A DNA stretch of 64,000 nucleotides from assembly GCF_036884655.1 (NCBI RefSeq), contig NC_088335.1, positions 49,388,001 to 49,452,000 of the forward strand, in the 5' to 3' direction. Under the pieces are notes generated by a model, which ran no database searches, was not told where the DNA came from, and saw only the letters and a program-made list of their open reading frames with translations. Below, one piece after another: positions 44,032 through 55,139 of this stretch. A program made the position numbers and the translations under genes. The stretch comes from Musa acuminata AAA Group. Lineage: Eukaryota; Streptophyta; Magnoliopsida; Zingiberales; Musaceae. The number at the start of each line of letters is the position of its first letter. Position 1 is the stretch's first letter.

Positions 44032-45207
44032 ATGGCAACTAGAAGGGGTAGACGGCAGCGACGCGATGAAAGAATAATGCAACTAGATAGAGATGAATGG
44101 GATGCATAAATTGAAGCACTAAGGAGACAAGTTGAAGAGCTTACTATACGCTTTGAACGTCAAGAAACCCATGGCTCTAGACGCTCAAACTATGGTTATG
44201 CAAGTGACGGATTTGAAGACATGAATCCCTTTGCATCCAAAGAAGCTATAGGAGACTCATCCATTGAGAGGTTTTTTTCGTACAAATGATAATATCAAAA
44301 TTGACTTGTCGGAGTTCCATGGTCGACTTCAACCTGAAGAATTTCTTAATTGGCTTAGTACCGTTGAGAAATTCTTTGAGTACAAGAAGATACCGAAGAT
44401 TGAAAAGTAAAATTAATTGCTATAAGGCTTCGAGGTTACGCCTCAACTTGGTGGGACAAGGTGCAAGAGATGCTCCTTCGGAAAAGGGAAGATGAAGATT
44501 TCATCTTGGGAGAAGATGAAATTCGGCTCCATGAGAATTTTCTTCCATCTTATTATGTTCAAACTTTCTTTTCACAATTTAACAATCTTTAGCAAGGTAG
44601 CAAAATCGTCATCAACTACACTGAAGAATTCTACAAGTTGATGATCCAAAATAACACTCAAGAGACAAAAGAACAACTTGTTGCAAGATATGTCGGCGGC
44701 CTACGAATTATGATTCGAGATGAAGTGGAGATGCAACGAGTATGAAAGTTATCTAATGCTTATCAATTAATGCTAAAAGTTGAAGCAAAACTTGTTAAAA
44801 GTGGAGCAAAGAGGTATTCTAATGTTCCTTTACATTCCTCTTCTAAAGCTGACTCTACTCGTTATAATGTTAGTGGATCAAAAGCTAGCAAAATCATGAA
44901 AAATGCATCCAAACTAACTCCTACCAATCGTGGAGGATAATCTAGTCGCACCAGTCACCTGCCTACTTGCTTTAAATGCAAACAAGTAGAACACTACATG
45001 AACAAGTGCCCAAATAGACAAGCTAATACACGAGTTAACTTTGTCGAAAAAGAAGATGCCAATGAACAACTTAAAGATATTGGAAAACCAATATATAATG
45101 AATGCCACGTGGAGGCTTATGAAGAACTTGCACCACCCGAAGAAGGTGAGTGCTTGGTAATCCATAGAGCGCTTGCTACTCCAAGAGATGATTCTAATGA
45201 AGAATAG
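44032..45207 (+). pseudogene. Retrotransposon gag (broken), with CCHC zinc knuckle
   Basis: Starts ATG GCA ACT AGA AGG. An in-frame stop comes within 25 codons, and further frames continue the capsid-like protein (WWDKVQEMLLRKREDE; SQFNNL; YTEEFYKL; YVGGLR; EVEMQRV). The nucleocapsid motif CFKCKQVEHYMNKC (44,968-45,009) has correct C-x2-C-x4-H-x4-C spacing. At least three stops interrupt the region. Confidence 0.8.
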
Positions 45208-45304
45208 TTACAAAATAATATTTTCAGGACACGTTGCAAGTCTCAAGACAAAGTTTGTTCTCTTGTTATTGATAGTGATAGTTGTGAGAATATTGTCTTA
45301 AGAT

Positions 45305-47713
45305 ATGGTAGACAAGCTAAAGCTCAAGATAGAACTACATCCTAAACCATATTGGATTGCATGGTTCAACAAAGACAATGAGGTACGAGATACTAATCGC
45401 TGCCTATTTTCTTTTTCAACGGAAAAAAATTATAAAGATAATGTGTGGTGTGATGTAGTACCAATGGATATTAGCCATATACTCTTGGGAAGACCATGGC
45501 AATATGATAGGTGTACTATCTATGATAGTAGAAAGAACACCTATACTTTTAAATTCAATGGAGTTAGAATTGTGCTTTTGCCATGCAAAGAAGAGTTTGC
45601 TCCCAAACCTTTACAAGAGAGCGAAGAAAGTGGAGTTGTATTTATATTAGTTGCTAAAGAATGCATGCAGCCTATGGAAATTCTTGGTGAAGTAGAAGCT
45701 ATTGTGGAGGAATTCAAATACATATGTTCTGAAGAACTTCCTAGTGGCCTACCTCCTCTTCAAGACATTCAACATCAATTCGATCTAATTCTAGGAGCAA
45801 TCTTGCCAAACAAATCTCACTATCGGATGAGTCCAAAAGAACATGAAGAGTTGAATAGAATAGTTATGGATCTACTACACAAGGGTTATATTCGAGAAAG
45901 TTTAAGTCCGTGCATCATTCCAGCTCTATTGACTCTAAAGAAGGATGGAACTTGGTAAATGTGTGTCGACAGTCGAGTTATCAATCGGATTACCATAAAG
46001 TACATATTTCTTATTCCATGTTTGGAGGTTATGTTTGATATGCTTGTTGCTACTCAAATTTTCTCTAAAATTGATCTACAAAGCGATTATCACCAAATCG
46101 ATATTAAACCAAGAGATGAATGGAAAACTGATTTCAAGACTCGAGAAGGTTTATATGAATGACTAGTTATGTCATTTGGACTTTCAAATGTCCCGAGCAC
46201 CTTCATGCGGGTAATGAATCAAATTCTACATCCTTATATTGGGAAGTTTGTTGTTGTTTACTTTGATGATATTGTTATTTATAATCGTAACAAACTTGAT
46301 CGTATTGAACATTCGAGAACTATTCTATCAATATTGAAGGCAGAAAAGCTATATGTAAATCTTAAGAAGTGTTCCTTCATGACCTCTAGCTTAGCTTTCC
46401 TAGGCTTTATCTTAACCCCTATAGGTATCCAAGTGGATTTTGAGAAGATTAAACTTATCCAGACTTAGCCAACAACAATATCTTTATAAGATATTTGGAG
46501 TTTTCATGGGTTGGCATCGTTTTAACGTCGATTTATTCGGAATTTTAGCACTATTATAGTTCCTCTGACTGATTGCATAAAGAAAGAAGTGTTTTAATGA
46601 ATACATGAGGCAAACAACAAATTTGAACTATTAAAGGTGAAATTATCCACTATTCCTGTTCTTTCATTATTGAATTTTTCTAAAATATTTGAAATTGATT
46701 GTGATGCCTCTCATGTGGGTGGAGCACTTAGCCAGGAAGGACATCCACTTGCATTCTTTAGTAAAAAGCTTAACAATTCAAGAAAGAACTATTCAACCTA
46801 TGATATTGAATTTTATGCTATTATTCAAGCACTACGACATTGGAGACCTTTTTTGATCCAACAAGAATTTATCTTAAATTCTGATCATGAAGCTTTTAAA
46901 CATATAAATTCTCAAGCAAATCTCAATAGGTGACATGCAAGATGGGTGGTATTTTTACAAGAGTGTACTTTTGTCTTGAAGTATAATGATGGAATGTGTA
47001 ATAAGGTTGCATATGCACTCAGTTGGCAATTAGCGCTTCTTAATACTATGCGAGCCCAACTAAAAGGATTTAATGAAATAAGAAATACTTTAATGATGAA
47101 GATTTTGGAAAATTATGGAAGTTATGCACGAAGAGTCATCATGAAGATTATGTTATTGAAGATGGTTTTCTCTTTCGTGGAACTCAACTTTATATTCCTA
47201 AATATTCTCTAAGAGAGTATGTTATCCAAAAACTACATTCTGGTGGATTAGAAGGTCATTTTGGGAGAGACAAAACAGTACTTCTCATTAAGGTGAAATA
47301 TTTTTGGCCAACAATCTACCGAGATGTTACACGTTATGTGAAAAGATGTTGAATATGCAAACTTCAAAAGGGCAAACTCAGAATCTTGGTGTATATACTC
47401 CTTTATCAATTCCTATATGCTCCCTAGAAAGACATTAGTCATTAGTATGAATTTCGTTATTGGTCTATCGAAAACTTAAAGAGATACATATTCTATCTTT
47501 GTTGTTGTTGATCGATTTTCCAAAATGACATATTTTATTCCTTGCAAAAAGACCATGGATACTTCTTATATTACTAACATTTATTTCAATGAAGTGGTCA
47601 AACTTCATGAAATTCCTAAATCTATCACATCAGATAGAGATGCTAAATTTTTTAGTCATTTTTGGAGAAGTTTATGGAAGAAATTTGACACTAACCTATT
47701 AATAAAACCTTAG
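45305..47713 (+). pseudogene. Retrotransposon pol (broken): protease-like, RT, RNase H, integrase
   Basis: The protease-distal part reads DISHILLGRPWQYDR. The RT starts GLPPLQDIQHQFDL and holds the active-site VVVYFDDIVIY (about 46,249-46,281). RNase H begins EIDCDASHVGGALSQEG and has ALRHWRPFL. The integrase zinc-binding region (about 47,220-47,370, GLEGHFGRDKT...KRC, stop, ICK) and core ([12 protein letters not shown]) follow. Stops occur after KKDGTW, after the REGLYE block, at LIQT, after NLNR, in the integrase zinc finger and later. Confidence 0.85.
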
Positions 47714-48814
47714 GTAATCTGCTACGATGTTTTGTTGCAAAAGATCAAAACAATGGGATCTCATGCTACCTTGTGCTGAATTTACTTATAACTTTGTGGT
47801 TAATCGTTCTATGGGCAAGACTTAATTTGAGATTGTTTATGATCGTATTTCACCTGATTATCTAGATCTTGTTGAAGTACCTGAATCATCTTTATCGAGT
47901 TCAAAGGAAGAGGATTTTGCTATTACCATGACAAAAATTCATAAAAAAGTTAAAAAGAACAAATTGCACATACAAACGGGGTCAAAGAACAAATTGGTCA
48001 AGAGCTCTCAATGAATTAGGAGTTAGCAGGCCCCTTAATTCAAAAGTCTCTTTGTGTTGAAAGGAACTTCATGAGCTCATGGAGCAGGCTATCTATCATG
48101 ATTCAAGCTTCTAATGATTTTCTTAAATCTGACCGGTTATTCATAGAATTTTTTTTTTAATTGCAAGACAATAAGAAAGTTGCCATCCGAATGTTTCCTC
48201 GTCTCTTGATGCTTCTCTTATCATTTAGATTTTGTTTAAGCATTGGGCTCTTAGAATTGCATGTCAGATTTTGTTTAAGCATTTTAGTGAAGTAATCATT
48301 TGATAATTATGTTTAATTCTAGCATTTTATTTAAGCAATTGCTGATTGACTAACCATTCACTTAGTTCACACTGTTTAAATCTCTTTGCCAAAAGTTCAT
48401 ACTCCTGGCACACTTTTTCGTATGAGATTTGTAATATATTTGAGATCACCACGATCTTCTATAAATAATTGTTCTCTTCAAAAAATATTGTGCCTTTGAA
48501 GTTTGTGTGTGGGACCGACTACCAACTTTTTCTCGTCTCTAATATTGAAACAAAAAAAACATGTACAATGATGATGACAGTCAATGAACCATTCGCTTTG
48601 ATAAACTATTCACTTTGAGGGGGGACGACTTATGTCGAAAGAAAAGGTTTCTTCCATACTTTTTTTATTTATGGTTAAAAAAAAAAAAGAGAGATGAAAA
48701 CACCAACCACAGTTACTTTATTTAAGGTAGGTTGGTTGGTACTATAGCTGCAGCAAGAACAAAAGTTGCGAGGAGCCTGACGTTTTGCTAATGATAAGAA
48801 AGAACACACACTCC

Positions 48815-50094
48815 TTAGGCGGCAGTTAAGGTGTTGCCAATGTCGATGACGAATCGGTACCTGACGTCGCCCTTGCTAAGTCGTTCCATGGCCTCGTTCA
48901 CGCGGTCCATGCTGACGAGTTCGATGTCCGCGGTTATGTTGTGCTCTGCAGCGAAGTCTATCATCTCCTGCGTCTCCTTAACTCCTCCGATGCAGGTACC
49001 GGCTATGCTTTTCTCACCTGTGTTTCCTCCTCCGTTTCAGATTTTTTTTTATTTTTATTTTTATTTTTATTAAAAAATAATCTCCCTCACCGAAAGAAAA
49101 TAAAAAAAAATGATAAAATCTCCACCACCAACCTACCAATGATGAGAGAAAATGCGTCCAACTGCAACGGCTTCTCGGGTGCTCCCGCCATGATCATCTT
49201 CCCGCGAGTCTTCAACAGAAACATCAATGGCGTAACATCGTGCACCGCCGAAACCGTGTCGATGATACCATCCATGGTTCCCATGGCAGCCTTGGAAACA
49301 TACGTGCATCAGTCAGTCAATTGTGGTCGTGTCAAACGTCGACAGCGCGCTTTGGAATGAATGAATGGTACCCACCTGCATTCGTCCAGGGTCGCTGCTC
49401 ACCAAGAAATCATCGGCTCCCAGACGCTCCGTGGCTTCCTTCTCCTTGCCGGGGGAAGAGCTTATCACGGTAACTTTCATCCCCAAGGCCTTGCCGAACC
49501 TAACAGCCACGTGGCCCAGACCACCAAGGCCGACCACTCCGAGATGCTTTCCGGGCTGGTCCAGACCGTGGTACTTCATGGGGGCGTACACGGTGATACC
49601 CGCACACAGCAGTGGGGCGCCACTGTCCGAGGGCATGTTCTCCGGGAACCGGATCACGAAGTGTTGATCCACCACGATCATGTCGGAGTAGCCTCCGTAT
49701 GTCATCGTGCCGTCCACGTTGACGGAATTGTAGGTGAATACGAGTCCAGGACAGTGGTTCTCGAGACCCTGCTGGCAGCCATGACAAGAGCCAGAGCGGC
49801 AAGAGTTAACCATGCACCCAACCCCCACCCTGTCTCCTACCTTGAATTTCTGCACGCTCCCTCCGACTTGGGTTACCATCCCAACGATCTCATGCCTGCC
49901 AAAAATAAAAAAAAAACCCAAATTATACGTACAGAGGGAAAGGCCCTAAAGAGAGTTATTAGACGTGGGTTTGGGCATACCCCGGGACGACCGGATAGGC
50001 CGTACGTGCCCATTCGTTCCTGGCAACGTGAAGGTCGGAGTGGCACATCCCACAATACAATATCTTGATCGTAACATCCTCATCCCCGTTATTC
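48815..50094 (-). CDS. Cinnamyl alcohol / mannitol dehydrogenase-like protein, first exon not found
   Basis: Zinc-dependent medium-chain dehydrogenase of the CAD/mannitol dehydrogenase (ELI3) group, reducing aromatic aldehydes or oxidising mannitol with NADP(H). Minus-strand exons: 49981-50094, 49376-49895, 49137-49290, 48815-49017 (TAA), open and in phase. Catalytic zinc region [16 protein letters not shown]; the Rossmann loop [20 protein letters not shown]; and the C-terminal [17 protein letters not shown]. The structural zinc loop reads [18 protein letters not shown]. Relative to the family it seems to carry two extra residues, so the first Cys is two positions off. The N-terminal exon (about 30 residues, FHFSRR region) is not visible up to 50,460, where duplicated DNA begins. 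It is either farther upstream or lost, so the gene may be a 5'-truncated pseudogene. A retrotransposon lies directly downstream. Confidence 0.85.
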
Positions 50095-50459
50095 CTGCAC
50101 ACAAAAAAATAACACTAATCGTATTATTTGACGACACCCAACAGATTTTATGCCTACCATACATAAAAAAAAGTACAAGAAACGACCATTTTTCCTATTT
50201 TCGTATCTCATACGTGATGACAAAAGAACGTATGGGCTGTCGTCGTATAGCCGTTCCTGCTTCGCATCTGAATGACGAGGCCGGCATATAAGATAAAAGC
50301 AAACTCTCACAACACCACTATCGCGTACTATGTTGGATGATGCACATCTGCTGGCACATCAATTTGAATCCCTCCGGGAGAGAGGGTCCTGCCTACCCTA
50401 GTCTTTCTTGCCTTCGATTAGCAAAAGATGTGCGTAATTTTCAGGGAATCTTTGAATAC
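50095..50459. other. Flank between CAD-like gene and duplicated block
   Basis: Expected site of CAD intron 1 and first exon, but no matching coding sequence is seen on the minus strand. No other gene recognised. Confidence 0.5.
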
Positions 50460-52999
50460 GGGCTCCTACACAATTTCATCGTACCACACACAATACGGGC
50501 ATCCTCCGAATCTTGTATAATTATTAGTCTATGATCGTTTCGAGACAAGACGAGAAAGAAAGACACCATCGAATCTCTTCTTCTCTATTCTCCATGCGTT
50601 CCTTTAAACTGTGTCGTCGGATTCCTTCTTCTTCTACCCATTCTATCATGTTACTATTCATTTTCGTCACCGATTCTCTCCCCAAAATAACTCCATCGGC
50701 AACACAGTGGAGCAGCAGCTTACACATCCTCTAACATACAAAATATGCATCCAACCATGTATAAAATAAATACCTTATTATAAATCACAATAAGAAACAA
50801 AATATGCATCGTTCGGAAAACAGAACAAAAATAAATGCATCAAATTACGACATAAGAAACGAATCCGGAAAAATACATACATACATACATACGCCTTCTG
50901 ATATTTTCTTTTGCCTATTTGTCAGTTTTGCCGACTTTGTGAACTCGTGAACTGATAACGTAGGAAAGAACACGAGAAAGTTACTCGAAGAAGGTTCTTA
51001 AAGAAACAGTTCAAGAACAGGAGCCAGGGGGGAGTGCAAGTGTTGGGAGGAAGATGGGGAGAGAAACGAAAGAGAAAATCGAATAAGAACCAAAGGAAGA
51101 GAAGAAAACCGGCACAAAACTACCCAGAAAATGATGCCATCGCTTTAATTTTGTTTTTCTTTCTTTCATCGCTCCCCGCTTTCCGAGAACTCACAGATGA
51201 AGAAAATACGATCGATAAACGCATTTCTTGAAGGAAACGTGAGGACAAATTCAAGATCTTCGAGAAGGCGACGGAAAAAGAAACAGAGCATCGAGCGAGA
51301 CTCCTCCGGAGGTGGTGACGAGATCCAAGACAGAAAAGCGCAACAGGAAAGGCGTGAATCGAGAGAAACGGATGGGGGGGAGTTCACCTCCGGGAGAACG
51401 CGAAGGGAGAGAAGAGTCCGGAAGCGTCCCTCGCCGCCCACCCGAACGCCTTGCGCGGGTGCTCCTCCTCCGGGGATGTCGCCTTCCTCACCCCGTTCTC
51501 GGTTGCCGCCTCCCCCATTGCCTACTCCTCTCTTTATCCTCGCTCGCCGATGACGGTGGAAACGAGGACTAGGACCGGAGAGACGCGGCGGTTATATTCT
51601 GGTAAATGCGTACCGTGCGCTCGAGCTCATCGCATCGTCGTCATCGAATCTGCCTTACGATTCGAATGCTTCGCGATCGAACGGTTAATTCCATCGATAA
51701 CGTTTTGGTTACGATGCGCCCGAGGCGCATCGTCGCTTGGGACACAACTACTCCGACGTCGCCACAAACTACGTCAGCCGCGCGATGGGCGGCTTCGTCA
51801 GATGGACGGGTTAGATTCACCTCATCGAATGTGCGTACGTGGCGACCTGTAGGTGGGGCAGGAGGTTGGTGCCTGATTGTAGCCGCGGTGTTGCGGGCCG
51901 ATCAGCAAACAGCTTCGTATCGCATAAGAACGGCGACGCCCTACCACAGCGCTGACGTCGGTAGCCTGGCGCCGGGGAACCACGATGACGGGACGGTGTT
52001 TCGTGGCTCGGTGAGCACTGCTGCTCACCGGAGGAGACCGGAAGGTAATTACGGTGCATTAAAGGCGCCAACAACCACCGTAAATACAGATCACCTTTTT
52101 CTTTTGCTCTTTCCTTTCATTTTCTTAGATATTTATATATATAATTAGCTGGAATTAGCTGGCAGATGGAGTAATGGGCATGATTAATGCTTCGCTAGTG
52201 TAAAATGCCAACGACAAGAGGATTTGGAAGGAGTGGAATTAATGGATATACTGACAGTGGAGAGTGAATGAGCGAGCGGTGACGTGGTTTTCTGAATGGT
52301 GATAAACCACCACCACCACCCGGACTCAGCTCTCATAGCTTCGAGTGGGTGAATTGAATCTGATCTCGGTAGTTGGAAACAAGAAAAGCCACCCTCTTTA
52401 AAAGCACCTTATCGCATAAGGCAAAGGAGAAGAATTCAAGAAAGCACCGCATCACAATTTACTTATTTGCTCTCCATCTCTGACTATGCTTCCCCCTTGG
52501 CCTTCGCCGTATGTTATATCGAAAGAACCCAACTAAACCCACCAGAGTAACGAGGGGGTGGTGGGTCGGTGGGGTCAACATATATCGACTTACGGTGTCA
52601 CAAAAGGTTTCACAAGTAAAAGAAGAAGGGAACCGTGCGAGTTCATTTACTCGGCATGCAACAACTTCCGCACAGGACCGAGGAGAGGAGGGGCTTCAAG
52701 AACGCATGATGGTGAGTTTTTCTTTTACCCATTTCTTATCTTTTACCTCCTCCTGATGTATAACAAGAAATAGTTTCGCATCCAAAGAAAGAGGTAATGA
52801 CATATCCTCATAGTAGCGAGCCAAAAAAAATAAACCCAAGAAAATACAATCGACAAAAAAACACACTCTGAAAGCACCACAAAATTCCACAGATGACCGA
52901 TTGCATGTCAACGATATAAATAGATACATACATACCTTGTTCCGTAGTCTTCCTTCGAATGGGAGAGGAAGCAAACGACTCCTCCTTCCCTCGTTTGGC
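50460..52999. repeat. Duplicated non-coding segment, copy 1
   Basis: Largest copy of a segment repeated at 55,140-56,895, 60,424-61,560 and 62,400-62,770. It shares the word GGGCATCCTCCGAATCTTGT near its start, the CGCTCGAGCTCAT..GTCATCGAATCTGCC block, GGTGATAAACCAC and AACGAGGGGGTGGTGG. It has about 430 extra bases (about 50,536-50,965) relative to copy 2. Open frames inside are not conserved in frame between copies, so I treat it as non-coding. Confidence 0.8.
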
Positions 53000-53864
53000 C
53001 GACGACGATGCCTACGATTGGTTTGATGGGGAGGGACAGATGCTTGGGTTTGGTAGGAACGAGAGGCGATGGAAACTCTCGTGACCATGCAACCGAACTC
53101 CACACTACTCTCGAATGAACCGATTATAAATATCCTTCCACTTCTGCACTCCCCTTCATTTGCAGAAGTGGAAGGATATTTATAATCGGTTCATTCGAGA
53201 GTAGTGTGGAGTTCAGTTGCATGGTCACGAGAGTTTCCATCGCCTCTCGTGTCGCCGCATGCATACGATTGGTTTGATGGGGAGGGACAGATGCTTGGGT
53301 TTGGTAGGAACGAGAGGCGATGGAAACTCTCGTGACCATGCAACCGAACTCCACACTACTCTCGAATGAACCGATTATAAATATCCTTCCACTTCTGCAC
53401 TCCCCTTCATCACTCTCGCTCCGTTCCTTCTGCAGAACACTAAGATGAAATGGTCACGAGAGTTTCCATCGCCTCTCGTGTCGCCGCATGCATACGATTG
53501 GTTTGATGGGGAGGGACAGATGCTTGGGTTTGGTAGGAACGAGAGGCGATGGAAACTCTCGTGACCATGCAACCGAACTCCACACTACTCTCGAATGAAC
53601 CGATTATAAATATCCTTCCACTTCTGCACTCCCCTTCATTTGCAGAAGTGGAAGGATATTTATAATCGGTTCATTCGAGAGTAGTGTGGAGTTCAGTTGC
53701 ATGGTCACGAGAGTTTCCATCGCCTCTCGTGTCGCCGCATGCATACGATTGGTTTGATGGGGAGGGACAGATGCTTGGGTTTGGTAGGAACGAGAGGCGA
53801 TGGAAACTCTCGTGACCATGCAACCGAACTCCACACTACTCTCGAATGAACCGATTATAAATAT

Positions 53865-53942
53865 AAGTTGGGCTGGTGAGTTGTGCAAGAGGAGGAGCAC
53901 CCAAAGAGAGAAAGAGAGGACAACGGAAAGGGAGGTGGCCAT
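53865..53942 (-). pseudogene. Orphan signal-peptide start exon fragment
   Basis: On the minus strand an ATG at 53942 opens 26 codons with a strongly hydrophobic core, SVVLSFSLWVLLLLHN, then SPAQL. This is a typical secretory signal peptide. The frame then runs straight into an inverted promoter copy at about 53,864, so the mature protein is missing. A TATA box (about 54,006-54,013, minus) lies about 65 bp upstream, in the correct orientation. The parent gene cannot be identified. Any protein made beyond the fragment would be palindrome read-through. Confidence 0.6.
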
Positions 53943-54003
53943 GGCTTAGTGTTCTGCAGAAGGAACGGAGCGAGAGTGATGAAGGGGAGTGCAGAAGTGG
54001 AAG

Positions 54004-54014
54004 GATATTTATAA
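54004..54014 (-). promoter_or_regulatory. TATA box upstream of the signal-peptide fragment
   Basis: ATTATAAATAT on the minus strand inside the arm 53990-54078, the only arm still joined to its leader and start codon. The same box recurs in the other arms in both orientations. Confidence 0.6.
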
Positions 54015-54144
54015 TCGGTTCATTCGAGAGTAGTGTGGAGTTCGGTTGCATGGTCACGAGAGTTTCCATCGCCTCTCGTGTCGCCGCATGCATACGATTG
54101 GTTTGATGGGGAGGGACAGATGCTTGGGTTTCGTAGGAACGAGA

Positions 54145-55139
54145 CGATTTCGGTTGAGAGGCCTACTGCATGCTGCGAAGAACATGTTGTTCAACACAAA
54201 TATCTTACTTGGTTTCTATGCTGAAACGTGTTTTTGATGACGCTATGACCTTTCTGAGCTACCACAACTGGGTGGTGGAACAAAGATGGCTAGAATGCAC
54301 ATTTGGTATGTCCTCTTCCTCACTCTTTAACTGCATGCTTGTGTGTATCTTTCTCATGCTTGTCTAACTGGATGAGAAAGATACCGGTTAGCCATAATTA
54401 GTCGAAGGGGACTCCCTTCTATGGGTAATGTTTGGTCAATGTAGTCACTGAGGCACTTCAATCTACTTCAATTCAATTGTCCCTCTCCGTTGCACACAAA
54501 CAAAACAGGAAGAAATGATTTCTGGTGGTGTTGGGGATCAAATGGAAGAGCCAGTAGTGATCATGGTGGTGGTTGGCAGCTAACTTGGACGTTGTGGACA
54601 TTCTTGGCGATTCTTTTGGTTAATCATAGTCATGATTCTGAATCGGAGAACCTACTTTGAACTGTCTTCTTCTTCTTCTCTATGCCCTAACAATGGTGGC
54701 TTTGTTGCAGTGTTCTGACATAAGTACTGCCAAGATATTGATGAGGTTTGCTAACAGCGACAGCCATAACATGAAATCATAGTAAACGATGATTGTTGCA
54801 GTGATGATGTATGTCAATCGTTCAACTGTCCAGCTAATATTGAAAAGACATCTAAGTTATATGCTACTGTAGTCTTTCCAAATGGGGCAAAGCCCGTCTG
54901 GGCTAAGCCTTGTGACAGATGAAATGGGCGGAGCCTTGTCCCATGACCAGACCACTTAGAGAGAGGTGCAAGTTATGGGCCGAAACCAATCGAGCTTCCT
55001 ACTAAGATCTCGATTCAACGGTGAGCAAGACGAAAGCCCTAAATCTCAGATCAAGGTTTGTCGAATCGGCACTTCTCGGAGACGCATCGCCGGAGCGCTC
55101 TCCTCTTTTCCTCCACCGCTGCATCTCGAGTTCACTCAC
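54145..55139. other. Single-copy spacer, no gene recognised
   Basis: Between the promoter cluster and duplicated-segment copy 2. A 65-codon open frame at 54,170-54,367 is present but unlike any family I know. Confidence 0.5.

Larger units (their letters stand above)
43800..48630 (+). mobile_element. Decayed Ty3/gypsy LTR retrotransposon
   Basis: Order along the plus strand: LTR-like promoter with TATA (43,804-43,812), probable LTR end (CA near 43,986), tRNA-Met-type primer binding site TGGTATCAGAG (43,990-44,000), gag with a CCHC zinc knuckle, protease region, reverse transcriptase, RNase H and integrase, then a polypurine tract (about 48,615-48,624). RT before RNase H before integrase is the Ty3/gypsy order. 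Many in-frame stops and frame changes interrupt all domains, so it is dead. I did not find a matching 3' LTR, and the 5' LTR start is uncertain. The limits given are therefore minimal. Confidence 0.85.
53003..54144. repeat. Cluster of alternating inverted promoter copies (hairpin-forming)
   Basis: Four forward arms (53060-53148, 53311-53399, 53540-53628, and 53791 to about 53,864 truncated) alternate with reverse-complement arms (53161-53249, 53451-53478 partial, 53641-53729, 53990-54078). A full arm is 89 bp. Arm pairs 53060-53148/53161-53249 and 53540-53628/53641-53729 have one mismatch and a 12-nt loop. Other arms are joined by a 61-bp spacer with GCATGCATACGATTGG. Each full arm contains a TATAAATA box. 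The blocks at 53,003-53,383 and 53,483-53,863 look identical, offset by 480 bp. Confidence 0.92.

Noticed and set aside
51197..52148. Long overlapping open frames in the duplicated segment (also 55,568-56,355 and 60,406-60,732)
   Set aside because: The frames shift between copies, have no family resemblance and arise from GC-rich low-complexity DNA.
53604..53942. 112-codon minus-strand open frame through the hairpin cluster
   Set aside because: Only the first 26 codons look like protein (a signal peptide). The rest reads through inverted promoter copies, and the same peptide arises from several arms.
53003..54144. CRISPR-like array
   Set aside because: Regular repeats, but this is plant nuclear DNA. 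Units alternate in orientation and contain a promoter, and there are no unique spacers or cas genes.
54170..54367. 65-codon plus-strand frame
   Set aside because: Single small frame of no known family, with no start context or splice support.
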